In this document: positions 11,394 to 21,879 of the stretch, piece after piece
How positions within the stretch are numbered: the first letter of the stretch is position 1
How the letters are laid out: the number at the start of each line of letters is the position of its first letter
Assembly: GCA_947069175.1 (NCBI GenBank)
Contig: CAMTDV010000028.1
Location: 65,890,157 to 65,954,156 of the forward strand
Direction: 5' to 3'
Length of the DNA: 64,000 nt
Source of the DNA: Scalesia atractyloides
Taxonomy: Eukaryota > Streptophyta > Magnoliopsida > Asterales > Asteraceae
Notes under the pieces: generated by a model
Databases searched by the model: none
Told to the model about the DNA's origin: nothing
The model's input: only the letters and a program-made list of their open reading frames with translations
Position numbers and translations under genes: made by a program

Positions 11394-12466
11394 TGTTACA
11401 CCCCGACCCGCAGCGGAATAAGAGTCGAAGCATAATTGGGTTATCACCAAAGCTCATGATGTTTACTAATATGTTCCATATTTATTAAATTCAAAATTAC
11501 AACTTCAATATTCCAAACAAGTTCATACAATTACAAGGAAAAAGTAACTAAATCAACAATCCAAAACCTAAACTGATTTATTCTTCTAAGCCGTCCTATA
11601 TGTTTCTTGCTGCAACTGGATCACCTGTATCATGTGTAAAAATGGGGGTTTTTGGGTCAACAAAAGTTGGCGAGTGAACCTTGTCAGAAAACATTTATTA
11701 TTGATTTCTTGTTATATTTAATATGGAAAAAATGTGCAATAATCATATGTGAGCAAACGTAAATAAACATACAATAACAAACCACCTTGCATGGGTATAT
11801 GACATGAATGATAATGTATATGTTGGCAACGTCACGTTCCGCTCATAGGTAACGGGGAACGGACGGCCTATGATGATGTATGTGCGATCAAGGCTCAATC
11901 AAACGGAGCCGATCGTATGTTGGCAACGCCACGTTCCGCTCATAGGTAATGGGGAACAGACGGCCTATGATGATGTATGTACTGAAATGATAAATTTAAT
12001 CTAAACACTAACCACACAAACAGTTGATACATATTGAATACACATTTGATCATGGATATGATGGATGCACAAGTGTTTAAATGTAATAAATAATAAGACA
12101 CATGATACACCCCAAAATGTGATTAAAACGGGGAATTTGTAGAGATTCACTCACATTGGGTGCGTTCGTTTGATGATGTTGAATGCGCACGAGTTTAGAG
12201 GGTTAGTCGACGAGAAATAACTAACCTAAATAATAACGGAAAAAGTACGGTAAATAAGTGGATTTTATTAACAATTTAAATAGGGTTTTTAGATTTATTT
12301 TTGTGAGTTTAAGGTCATTTTCTAACTTTAAAAATATTATTTTTAAGTATTTTTAATTGATTTTAAATTAAATAAATAAATAAAAATATAAAAAAATGTT
12401 GACTTTTTGGGTTGACCGTTGAGCATTGACTTTGACTGTTGACCAGTTCGGACTTGTGTATGTATG

Positions 12467-12862
12467 CGCTGGGTGAGGCTCGAACTCATGACCTCCCGTA
12501 CGCGTGCACGCAGCTCTACCAACTGAGCTACGTGTCTAACCCGAAATATTTCTGTTTTTAATTATATTTATATACTATTTAATTTATTCAGAATTTATTT
12601 ATTTTACAAAGGATTTTAATTATGTCGAACCGGTGCACATAACAGGTCTCGAACCCGGGACCCGTCGTTTAACGTTGCACACAGTCCAACGCTGGACTGT
12701 GTGTCTAACCTGGTTAAAATACCGGTTTTTATTAAACTTAACATCTTACAGCGAGTCGATCCGGTTCGGCTTAAAAAGAAACATTTTTATTTCAGCGGAT
12801 AGGGTCGTGTCAGGGATCGAACTCGAGACGTGCGCTGTGTGTTTGGACTGTGTGTCTAACCC
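12467..12862 (-). repeat. tRNA-like modules M1-M3 in E1 right LTR
   Basis: M1 at 12467-12542. M2 hairpin 12678-12703 has both 11 bp arms intact and one changed loop base (ACGC for CCGC). M3 has lost its 5' arm by a 19 bp deletion, so only GGACTGTGTG remains. Confidence 0.72.
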
Positions 12863-13707
12863 GGTTTAATATCTTGTTTTAATTAAACTTATACATTAGG
12901 TTCGACTTCATCTTCTTCGTTCAAAGACACAAACAACCGATGTTCGACAGTTCTTGTTTAATTGGATTAATGAAAATTATAAATGATTGAAATGTAATGG
13001 ATAGAGAAGGTTTTGGAAATGAATGTACCGGAAAGATGATTTTTCTCAGAACTCCGGCAAAGTCGTCGGCTCTGTTTATGAATTCCGTCTGAGCGGACCA
13101 ATTAACAGTTTTGATTAACTAATTGTGAAATTAAGTGACTAAACAAGAATTATCAGAGAGTTTAGATGCTCGTACCGATTCACAGCGTGATTTCGGAATT
13201 TTCAGAGATTTTCCGGCGGGTGCAGATTATCCGGTATCGTCGTCTGGGACCGATTCTGGTTGAAGGATTTGAGTTAGTATAACTCTAGAAATAGATATAA
13301 GGTGAAAGAATTGAGAAATTTACCGATTCGATGAATGTCACGGTTTTCCGGCGAAAGTCCGGCGATATCAGATAACGATTCCGACGAACAGAAATTAGAG
13401 CACAAATGAAATTGAAGGTTCTGTGAGTGTTTCTGAGTTGCGAGACAAGGATATTACCGGTGTAAATTGGAGGTAAATGATTTCGGTTATTAAACTCGAA
13501 AATCATAAGAATCGAGTTCAATAAAGACTGAATTGATTAAGAACGTGGGTTGTAATGATTTTATCGGTTATAATCAGTAACCCACGATCACTCAAACATC
13601 TTTGGAAAGTTGAAAGCCGATGATCGGTTTCAGTTTTGGCGCAAACAGATAGATTCACGGGTGAACTTAAGGTTTTATTTGTTTCCTTGTTTACACAAAA
13701 ACACCAA

Positions 13708-13773
13708 GTGGCGGAGTGGTTAAGTGTTTGATGATTGTGTCTTCCGGCTGACCCGGGTTCGAAACCCGGCAGC
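13708..13773 (+). repeat. tRNA-like module M4 in E1 right LTR
   Basis: Same as the copy at 2823-2890: GTGGCGGAGTGGTTAAG, then CCGGGTTCGAAACCCGG. Confidence 0.65.
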
Positions 13774-13961
13774 CTATTTTATTTTTTATTTACCTTATTT
13801 TTACTTTTTAACAATTTTAGTTCCCATATTCTAAAATGTTTATTAATTATGTATTGTTTAAAATTAAAATGAGCATTAAATGAGAAACGAAAACTTGAAA
13901 CTGACTATACGATTAATAAACGAAGCGGGTTTTGAAAACCCGTTTTTCGACGGATGTTACA

Positions 13962-14361
13962 CACTCAGAGGTATAAATTAACATGTTGACACTTTTAATC
14001 CCTCCATTATCCAACTTTCACATGTTTCCAAAATTGAACTCTATCGTCCAACAAATGGCACTTGTGAGAGTTTAGGACTTCACAAAGGATCACTCAGAGA
14101 CTTATGATAAGCATGTTGATCCCGATGTCACTCAGAGGCTGGGCATGTTGACATATCAGTCACTCAGAGGCCAAATTTCAAGCATGTTGACATATCAGTC
14201 ACTCAGAGGCTGTTATTATGCATGTTGAGATCGGATCGTCACTCAGAGGCTCAGATTGAGCATGTTGACGCCTTTAGTCCTTATTGGTCTTTAACAGACT
14301 ATATTTAAAAAATACAACACGTGTCGCTATACTATTGGACACGATTTTACAGGGTGTTGCA
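13962..14361 (-). mobile_element. E5 3' LTR, second part
   Basis: Resumes the E5 LTR after E1. It matches 18599-18998 and ends GGTGTTGCA (right copy GGTGTTACA). It is followed at once by the E5 polypurine tract. Confidence 0.88.
14093..14270 (-). repeat. GTCACTCAGAGGC tandem repeat in E5 LTR (left copy)
   Basis: About five diverged units of roughly 40-45 bp, each with CACTCAGAGGC and GCATGTTGA(C/T). The same array lies at about 18725-18905 in the right LTR. Confidence 0.8.
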
Positions 14362-14379
14362 TCCTCACCCCCTTAAAAG
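14362..14379 (-). promoter_or_regulatory. E5 polypurine tract
   Basis: The minus strand reads CTTTTAAGGGGGTGAGGA immediately before the LTR start TGCAACACCC. It fits plus-strand priming for a minus-oriented element. Confidence 0.82.
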
Positions 14380-14398
14380 AAATCTCGACCTCGAGATT

Positions 14399-14537
14399 TT
14401 ATTCAAAAAGATGGGGGTACTTTTGTCGCATAGTGGACTCAACCTCCCATGTATACTCAGGACCTCTAAAAGCATCCCACTTAACCTTTCCTATAGGTAT
14501 CATTTTTCTTCGGAGTTTCTTAACCTTTCGATCCAGT
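14399..14537 (-). pseudogene. E5 integrase C-terminal chromodomain remnant
   Basis: Minus strand codes LDRKVKKLRRKMIPIGKVKW, then a segment with GPEYTWE and MRQKYPHLFE, then a TAA stop at 14399-14401. This is the last 45 or so residues of a chromovirus polyprotein and ends 20 bp before the polypurine tract, as in intact elements. Upstream it joins abruptly at about 14537 to the leader ORF. Protease, reverse transcriptase, RNase H, integrase core and gag are all missing. The family relation is clear; the exact deletion edge is approximate. Confidence 0.85.
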
Positions 14538-15429
14538 CGGTGGATAAGTAGGTGGGAAAGGAGACGGGTAAAGTGCATTTTGCATAACTGCCTGCATGTA
14601 GGGGTCTTGCGACCATGCTTGATAGTCTATCGGTGTAGACGGGTTAGAAGGATCATATCCAGACGTGTCTGGGTACGTGGGAATTGGGTTAGTATAACCC
14701 GTTGGTGGTGGTTGAACAACAGGTGTTGGTGTTGGTTCCACTATAGGTGGAACATTAGAGGGTCCACCCATTTGTGGGTCCTCTTGTATTGTAGGGTAGG
14801 AGTTTGGTAAAGGTGGTAGCGATCCCGACCTTTGTCCGGCACGTACCGACATACGTGCTCCACGCTTCCTCCTTGGTGGTTTAGGTGGTGGTTGAGGTTG
14901 GTCCATCGGTTCCATGTGGACATCTTCTTGAACAGGAGGTGGTTGAGAGTGGTGAGAAGGAGTGTGGGCGAAAGTGAATTGATTCAAAGTATTGGTCCCA
15001 CTCATTGGGACCTTGGTAGGGCGATCCAGCATCGCAGTTTGAGTCGCTCGAAATTTCAATGGGAGGCATATTTGATCCCGACGGTGGCATCTCCGGGTCG
15101 GAGTCATCGTCCATAGGATGTGGCTGGTCCAACTGATTTTGATCGGCTGGAGGCGTGTTAAGATAATGGTTGGGGTTAAATTCTTCATGGTAGGAGTGGT
15201 GAGAATGGCAATGGTGAGAATGGTAGGAGTGGTGTGAGTGGTAAGAATTTTGGGAATGTGAGGGCGAGTGTCTATTAGAGACGGAACGTCTCACTGGTTG
15301 CCATGGAGACGAATCTCTTGATTCTTGATATGCATCTGAATTATGAGGTTAAGGAGGAATACGCCCCGATGTTCCTCCCCTCATTGGACCTTTTCCTCGT
15401 GCACTTTGTCCTCGTACACGTGGCGGCAT
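14538..15429 (-). pseudogene. E5 leader ORF, His/Ser- and Pro-rich, function unknown
   Basis: Starts at ATG 15429 with MPPRVRGQSARGKGPMRGG and reads into a stop after about 25 codons. The same frame then continues as a segment rich in His, Ser and Tyr (HSHHSYHSHHCHSHHSYH near 15200-15250), followed by an acidic stretch (MDDDSDPEMPP). A frameshift near 15000 leads to a proline-rich part with a basic patch (PKPPRRKRGARM) and the end QAVMQNALYPSP. It lies between PBS and where gag should be, so it is a leader ORF and not gag: there is no zinc knuckle. It is cut by the deletion at about 14537. The composition suggests a disordered, nucleic-acid-binding protein; that is inference. I do not recognise a named domain. 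Confidence 0.6.
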
Positions 15430-15582
15430 TTTCCTGTTAGAAATCAATTTAAAAACAATACTAATAACTTAATAACGAAATGAGTAATCCTAGGTCAATG
15501 CCTAGACTCGGAAGTCTAAAGAATGTGCTCGTGTAAGTTTGAGACTAAACACAAAAGGCTAGCGTTTAATTCTCTCAAACGT
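15430..15582 (-). other. E5 untranslated leader
   Basis: Short A/T-rich stretch between the PBS and the leader ORF. No features seen. Confidence 0.6.
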
Positions 15583-15600
15583 TGGCTCTGATACCAACCC
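15583..15600 (-). promoter_or_regulatory. E5 primer-binding site
   Basis: Minus strand GGGTTGGTATCAGAGCCA touches the LTR edge. tRNA-iMet type. Confidence 0.88.
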
Positions 15601-16826
15601 TGTCACACCCTGGATTTCCAACCCCGAAATCCAAACACCGGTGGGCCCAGGTGGGGAGCATCGTGACAACAGTTGATAACATCATAGTACACGGCACAAC
15701 AGAAGTCTTGGAGTAAAATTACTATTACAAACCGAATGTTCAAAAATACAAAATAATATACAAGCTTGTAATAGAAGATCCACACGCGGATCATAAAATG
15801 TACATGGAAAGAATACAAAACAGACTTTGGGCAGATTTAGGATTTGCAAGATCCTCTATCACTACCGAGCACTTCCGGCCTATATTCGTATTGTACCTGT
15901 AGATTAGTCTTTTGAAAATATGTCAGTTTTCGCTGGTAAATACACCTAACTGACTCATTTTGAAAACATTTCAAAAATGTTTTAGGTGCGTAACAACACA
16001 AAAATCTTTTTATAACTTGGGTTAATTGACCGTCCAACCTTGTTAACAGATTTACATGTTTGTCATACATACTGGGCTCGACACGAAAACCAAGACACAA
16101 TTAACGTACACACCACTTTGGACTCATGAAGGAGTCAGTTCCTCCCAACCTTGTGGGAATGCATAATTGAGCGTCTATCGGGTGTATGCCTACACCCACG
16201 CTAAGGTCGTGGCCATTTCGATTGTAATGAGCCGAGGATATCCATGACACGATAGTTAACCCCCGATGTTTAAATTATTAAAAAAACTGATTAAAACAGA
16301 ATATGCAGATTTCTATTCCGAACCGGTGTTCGATTAATCCCATTTCCGACCAAGCGGTAATAATTTACCGTAACCCAAGCCCGTATAGGGGAAATAAGTC
16401 GAGAGTATTTACCTGAGCTAGTCTTCTTAAATTTTAATAACTCAGCCGTACACAAAAAGGACTAAGTGCAGATAGCATTTACCGGCAAGTCTCTAGTCTG
16501 GATTATGGCATAAACTAACCAATTAAATACTAACGGTCTTATTTAAGTCATAGACTTAGACCGACTAGCGTACTTGATCAAAACGTATGACGCTAGATTA
16601 GACGATGATTGGATAGAATGTAGTTTAATCCCAACAAGTACCTTGACTTGTTTAATAGGGGTAAACTATTAACATTCTGGATTTTGAGACTTAAATAACA
16701 AGGTTAAACCTGTTTCGGTTAATTTCCGTAAAATAGTTACATATACGTAACATGCGCATAATAGCGATATCGGGTAACCGGATAAGTCATGGACAAGTTC
16801 TATATGCCATTACACTTCAAATAAGT

Positions 16827-17670
16827 TAAGATATCAGTAGGATATCAACTTGTATGCCCGTTAAGGTTTTATAACGAAATTATACCTCATAAGGGCATTT
16901 TGGTAATTTCATATCATATAAAAGGAACTTGAATATAATTTGATGTTATGATTATAAGTATTCTGGAAAAATACTTTATTTATAATATAATATCAGTAGG
17001 ATATCAATTATATGTGCATTTTACCTTTTATGACCAAACTATGCACCGAAGGGGCATTTTGGTCATTTTACACATAGTTCATAAATTAATTGGGATTATG
17101 AGTTTACAGCACGTACCTACTGTAAATATGTTTAAAATAAGTTTTAAAATCAGTAGGTAACAAGTCTTGGTCCATTAATATGGTTTAAAACCATCCTATG
17201 TGCCGAAACGGCGCTAATGTCGTAATATGACGTCTTTAAGTGATGTTTATGAAAACTTATGTTATAGTCAGTTAAATATGTTTTAAGATATGTTATTTAG
17301 TATAACATATCAGTAGGTAAATGATTTACCTTGAAAAGATTTGATTAAAACTATTTTATGAGCCACATGGGCTAAAACCGTCATTTATCGACATAGTTTA
17401 AGGACTTGCTTAAAAACTCAGTTTATAACTTGGTTTAACATCCCAAATAATCCTACTTATAATATTACATCAGTAGTAAACTCATTTTCAAGTTTATTAT
17501 CATTAAAACCTTGATTTATGTAAAAATGACATTTTGGTCAAAGATGACATAATTATGGAACTTGCGCATAAACTTGGATTCTGATTATGATCATGTAATA
17601 GAACCTCAGTGGGTTATGCTACATTATATTATTACCAGAATGCAACTTTTGATCAGTAGGTAACTAATCT
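16827..17670 (-). repeat. Diverged CAGTAGG tandem units in E5 LTR
   Basis: ATCAGTAGG(A/T) recurs at about 16832, 16991, 17150, 17309, 17470 (as ATCAGTAGT) and 17654, with roughly similar sequence between (for example AAGGGGCATTTTGGTCATTT and ATAAGGGCATTTTGGTAATT). It looks like an old tandem duplication of a unit of about 160 bp. Confidence 0.6.
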
Positions 17671-18724
17671 AAATTGGGTCAGAATCAAAGTCAAAGCAGA
17701 AGTCAAACTTCGCGACATTCGGTTGCGAACCGACCCTAGAACTGAAATTGACGAGCCGAACATGTTCCTACATGTTCTAATATTTATTACCGACTTGTTT
17801 AAGTGTCAAATAAGGTTTCATAACATATATAAGATCAATTTATGATTTTTCTGAAAAATGGCCTGTTTGATTTTTTAATATCATAACTTTGACCTGTCAA
17901 TTGGTCTAGCAAACGTGATCTTCAGGAGGTGCCCTTTATAGGGATTAACACCTACCTTATTACGATCACTTAGCCATGTTCATTTCGAACAATGGCTGGA
18001 CCATAATGGTCTTAATTGAAAGTCAAAGCGTTTTACGAAAATGCTTGACTTTTGGCTATAAAAGCCTACAAACGAAAATGAAAGAGCAAGGAGCACTTAC
18101 AAGAGGTTCCTACGATGCAAGAGAACTAATTTGGATGCTCCTTTCAGCTAGGAACTTCCAGAGGAGGGAGAAGAGTTATGTTTTAGAGGGGTGCAAGTTG
18201 GAATGAACACTTGAACACCTATTTATAGTTGGAGAACTCAAAGAAGGTGAACCCATGTGTTTAGGGATGTAAGAAGAAGCTTACAAGTGTCCCAAAACGT
18301 GGCATAGCTGATTACAAGTCCATGGTTTCGAGTTTAAATGGTTTTGGAGTTTTGATTGGAGACCAAACAAAACTTTCTGCAACAGAGGCCTTCTCGCGCC
18401 CGGCAAAAAGCCTCAGGCCTGGTCTCTCGCGGCCCGCAACCGCCCGTTTCAAAGTTTGACACTTTAGCCTCTAAACTTTAAAAAGCTTCTAAAAACCTTT
18501 TTAAACACCTTTTTGGCACTTTTAGCCCTCCGTAGCCAATACTTGGCATACCCGGGATTATGCCCGGACATTGTCGAGCTCTCGGTTCGTTAAAAGGTCA
18601 CTCAGAGGTATAAACTAATATGTTGACACTTTTAGTCCCTCCATTATCCAACTTTCACATGTTTCCGAAATTGAACTCTCTCGTCCAACAAATGGCACGT
18701 ATGAGAGTTTAGGACTTCACAAAG

Positions 18725-18905
18725 GATCACTCAGAGGCTTATGATAAGCATGTTGATCCCGATGTCACTCCGAGGCTGGGCATGTTGACATATCAGTCAC
18801 TCAGAGGCCAAATTTCAAGCATGTTGACATATTAGTCACTCAGAGGCTGTTATTTATGCATGTTGACATCGAATCGTCACTCAGAGGCTCAGATTGAGCA
18901 TGTGA
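18725..18905 (-). repeat. GTCACTCAGAGGC tandem repeat in E5 LTR (right copy)
   Basis: Same array as 14093-14270, with small differences (one unit reads CACTCCGAGGC). Confidence 0.8.
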
Positions 18906-18998
18906 CGCCTTTAGTCCTTATTGGTCTTTAACAGACTATATTTAAAAAATACAACACGTGTCACTATACTATTCGACACGATTTTACAGGGTGTTACA

Positions 18999-19049
18999 TT
19001 TACTATAATAAAGTTTCATATTTATTATTTCAATTTAAAAGAAATATTC
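18999..19049 (-). mobile_element. LTR6 fragment between E5 and E2
   Basis: TTTACTATAATAAAGTTTCA matches the beginning of the E1/E2/E3 family LTR (TTTACTATTATGTTTCATAT). The match continues on the far side of E2 at 30120. This shows that E5 and E2 both inserted near the start of one older LTR. Confidence 0.75.
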
Positions 19050-19525
19050 TGTCACACCCCGACCCGCAGCGGAAATAAGAGTCGGGGCATAATTGGGTTA
19101 TCACCAAAGCACATGACATTTACTATTATGTTTCATAATTAAATGAAGTCAAAGTTACATTCAAACATTCAAACATGTTCATTCATTACATAGGAAAATA
19201 ACCAAACATAATAATCCAAATACTAAATCGTTTTATTTCTTCTAATCCCGGTCCTACATGTTCCTAGCTGCTGCTGGTTCACCTGTATCATGTGTAAAAT
19301 GGGAGGTTTTTGGGTCAACATAAGTTGGCGAGTGAACCTTATAGATAAATATTTAATAATGATTTTCTGGTTAGTTTATCAATAAAATATTGTGCATAAT
19401 CATAAAAGAGCATATGTATGAAATCAAGCAATGGCAACATCAGTTACAATTATAACATACATTAACAATCGATAGCATACATGAACATACCAACATCATA
19501 TGATAATTTACATAAATGAACTGTG

Positions 19526-19750
19526 AGATCAAGGCTCAATCAAACGGAGCCGATCGTATTGCATGAACTGAAAATGTAAATTGAACTGTGCGCTCAAGGC
19601 TCAATCAAACGGAGCCGAACGTATTGCATGAACTGGAAAGGTAAATTGAACTGTGCACTCAAGGCTCAATCAAACGGAGCCGAGCGTATTGCATGTATTG
19701 AAATGTAAATAAAATGACCGATCAAGGCTCAATCAAACGGAGCCGATCAT
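19526..19750 (-). repeat. GGCTC hairpin tandem repeat (4 units), E2 left LTR
   Basis: Units at about 19526, 19592, 19656 and 19718. Each has the inner arms GGCTC and GAGCC around AATCAAACG. Outer arms vary between units: GATC with GATC, GCTC with GAAC, ACTC with GAGC, GATC with GATC. Spacers read TATTGCATGAACTGAAAATG or close. Confidence 0.78.
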
Positions 19751-20320
19751 GCGGGCACGCCCTGATCAACCGCATAATAAAATGGGGATCAAACTCAACC
19801 TCGAGGGATAGGGAGCTACGGCCTCAGCAATTGCATGTACTGAAATAATAACTTGCAAACAATACTAACTACTTATCAGCAACAACTAACACACATGTCA
19901 TGATATGATATATGCACAATAACTTAGTTATAATAAGTAAATGAACAAGACACATGATACACCCAAAAAATGTGATTAAAACGGGGAATTTGAAAGGTTC
20001 ACTCACATTGGGTGCGTTGGATTTTGAGTTGGTGAGATGCGCACGATTTAGACGAAACGAGTCAACGAGGAATCACTGACCTAAATAATAATGGGAAAAA
20101 TATATTAAATGGATGGATTTTATTAAAGATTTTAATGGGATTTTTAGATATATTTTTGTGAGTTTATGGCTATTTTCTATCCTTAAAAATGTTATTTTTA
20201 AGTATTTTTAATTGATTTTTAATTTAAATTAAACAAATAAATATTTAAAAAAATAATATTTTTTTCTACTGTTTGACCGTTGACTGTTGACCGTTGACCG
20301 GTTCGGTCAGCGGTAATACT

Positions 20321-20736
20321 TGCGCCGTGCGGGATTCGAACCGGTGACCTTCCGTTCACGCGCACGTAGCTCTACCAACTGAGCTACGTGACTAACCCGT
20401 TAGGAATCCAGTTCTTATTATATTTATACACTTATTCGAATTTACCGAAAATTCCTTTATTTTGCAAAACGTTTTAATCTCATTGAACCGGTGTTTGGGA
20501 CGGGACTCGATCGCGCGACGTGTAGTTTGTTTTGCACACAGTCCACCGCTGGACTGTGTGTCTAACCCGGTTATATTCTTGATTTATATTATACTTAACA
20601 ACTACTCGTTTCAACCCGGTTAGTTTATGAATAAAAAGGAATGTTTATTACGCAGAGTGTGTGTAGTAGGGATCGAACTCGCGACGTGATTATAAAATGT
20701 GCACACAGTCCACCGCTGGACTGTGTGTCTAACCCG
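20321..20736 (-). repeat. tRNA-like modules M1-M3 in E2 left LTR
   Basis: M1 hairpin 20363-20390 (10 bp arms, loop TACCAACT on the plus strand) with B-box GGTTCGAATCC just beyond. M2 hairpin 20535-20560 and M3 hairpin 20702-20727 have perfect 11 bp arms and loop CCGC. Each module is bordered by CTAACCCG. Confidence 0.78.
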
Positions 20737-21587
20737 TTTATAAACCGAATTTTAATTACTCTTATGTTCTGAAATAAGTTCATCTTCTTCGTCGTATAAA
20801 CTGTCAGCGTATTCCAACTGGTTAAGATTTGATTGTTTTTGCGACTTAAACACTATCAGTAATTCAATATTAAGGAATGGAAAAAGTTTAAAGAACAGGA
20901 TTTACCGATTGGAGATAAACACAGGAATCCGGCGAGAGTTTTGTCGGTGCAGAAATTGAGCTCCGACTGTTGAAACAATTAACGGTGTGGGTCGATTATT
21001 TATAGAGTTAAATCATCTAAACAAGGTTTAAATGAAGTGTAGGATGTCTTACCCTTTCACAGTGAAACTCCGGCAATTTCAGGAACTTTCCGGCGAAAAT
21101 GGGATTTCCGATAAATGTTGGCTAAGATTGGTTCTGATGATGGAATTGTGTTAGAGATTGACTAATCACATGATTTAAACAAAAAGAGTCGAAGAATTTA
21201 CCGTGAAAATGCAAGTCCCGGTTTTCCGGTGAGTTGCAGAAAATTTCCGGCGATCGAATTTAGAAGGTTTTACGGCTCAGAGTCTTGACGAAAATGAAAT
21301 TGAGAGTTATTGTGATAGTTATGAATCGCGCAAATGATCAGTACTTGGATTATATTAGAGTTTGGTATATCTTCGGTTTCAAATACCGGAAGTGATGAGA
21401 ACTTTAAGTTCAATCAATTAGAACTTAATTAGAAACCGATATTAATCGGTTATGAGTTAACTAAGCGAACAAAAAAAACTGATTTGGCGATTCGGTTACC
21501 GATTTCCGTTATTCAGATATCATTAACCGTTAATCCGAGTTTGCGTATAAAATTCAATTGTTTTCATAATGCTAACAGAAAAGGATT

Positions 21588-21663
21588 GGTGGCGGAGTGG
21601 TTAAAGGGTCGGTTGCTGAGACGTTGGAGGCAGTTGACCCGGGTTCGAGTCCGGTCAGCTCCA
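21588..21663 (+). repeat. tRNA-like module M4 in E2 left LTR
   Basis: GGTGGCGGAGTGGTTAAAGG, then GACCCGGGTTCGAGTCCGGT and CAGCTCCA. It is the copy most like a type-II tRNA by length (about 76 bases), but I could not form an anticodon stem convincingly. Confidence 0.65.
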
Positions 21664-21845
21664 AATATGTTTTATTTATTTTATTTTAACTTTTTATCAA
21701 ATATAATTTTTATAGTTTAGTTTATATATTAATTATGTAACGTTTAAACTCAAAATACTCATAAATACTTAATGAAATTTCGTAACTTGGTATTTGATTA
21801 CAAAACGGAGCGGGTTTTGGAGACCCGATTTATACAAATGTTACA

Positions 21846-21860
21846 GTATCCCCTACTTTT
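21846..21860 (-). promoter_or_regulatory. E2 polypurine tract
   Basis: The minus strand reads AAAAGTAGGGGATAC against the LTR start TGTAACA. Confidence 0.9.
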
Positions 21861-21879
21861 AGGAATTTCGTCCCGAAAT

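Larger units (their letters stand above)
467..13961 (-). mobile_element. E1: complete but decayed Ty3/gypsy chromovirus
   Basis: Two LTRs in the same orientation (467-3077 and 11394-13961) bound an internal region with a polypurine tract, gag-pol, leader and primer-binding site. All are read on the minus strand. CACTC at 462-466 and again at 13962-13966 is the target duplication, and the host E5 LTR continues across it. The left terminus is mutated (TATCACACC for TGTCACACC). The leader is interrupted by a solo LTR at 8430-11219. A chromodomain at the C-terminus of integrase and the long LTRs suggest the Tekay/Del group of chromoviruses; that lineage call is inference. Confidence 0.93.
11394..13961 (-). 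repeat. E1 5' LTR (2.6 kb)
   Basis: Starts TGTTACACCCCGACC next to the PBS and ends GATGTTACA before TSD CACTC. It is shorter than its partner by the 25 bp unit and by a 19 bp deletion that removed half of the M3 hairpin (near 12846). Many scattered substitutions against 467-3077 indicate an older insertion than E2. Confidence 0.92.
15601..18998 (-). repeat. E5 5' LTR (3.4 kb)
   Basis: Starts TGTCACACCCTGG at the PBS and ends GGTGTTACA. TTTAC (18999-19003) is the probable target duplication; its partner is outside the window. The part at 16827-17670 holds diverged units carrying ATCAGTAGG(A/T) about 130-170 bp apart. The part at 18725-18905 holds the CACTCAGAGGC array. The small frame at 17976-18206 has no recognisable domain and no support beyond length. 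Confidence 0.9.
19050..21845 (-). repeat. E2 3' LTR (2.8 kb)
   Basis: TGTCACACCCCGACCC to AAATGTTACA. Near the outer end CCCCGAC (19057-19063) can pair with GTCGGGG (19081-19087). In the sense strand this is a stem close to the 3' terminus of the LTR. Confidence 0.96.

Noticed and set aside
14832..15116. Plus-strand frame over the E5 leader ORF
   Set aside because: Shadow of the minus-strand leader ORF; Trp/Arg-rich text is what antisense of Pro/His codons gives.
19526..19750. CRISPR-like repeat array
   Set aside because: Regular units of about 65 bp, but spacers are nearly identical, there are no cas genes, and the DNA is plant LTR.
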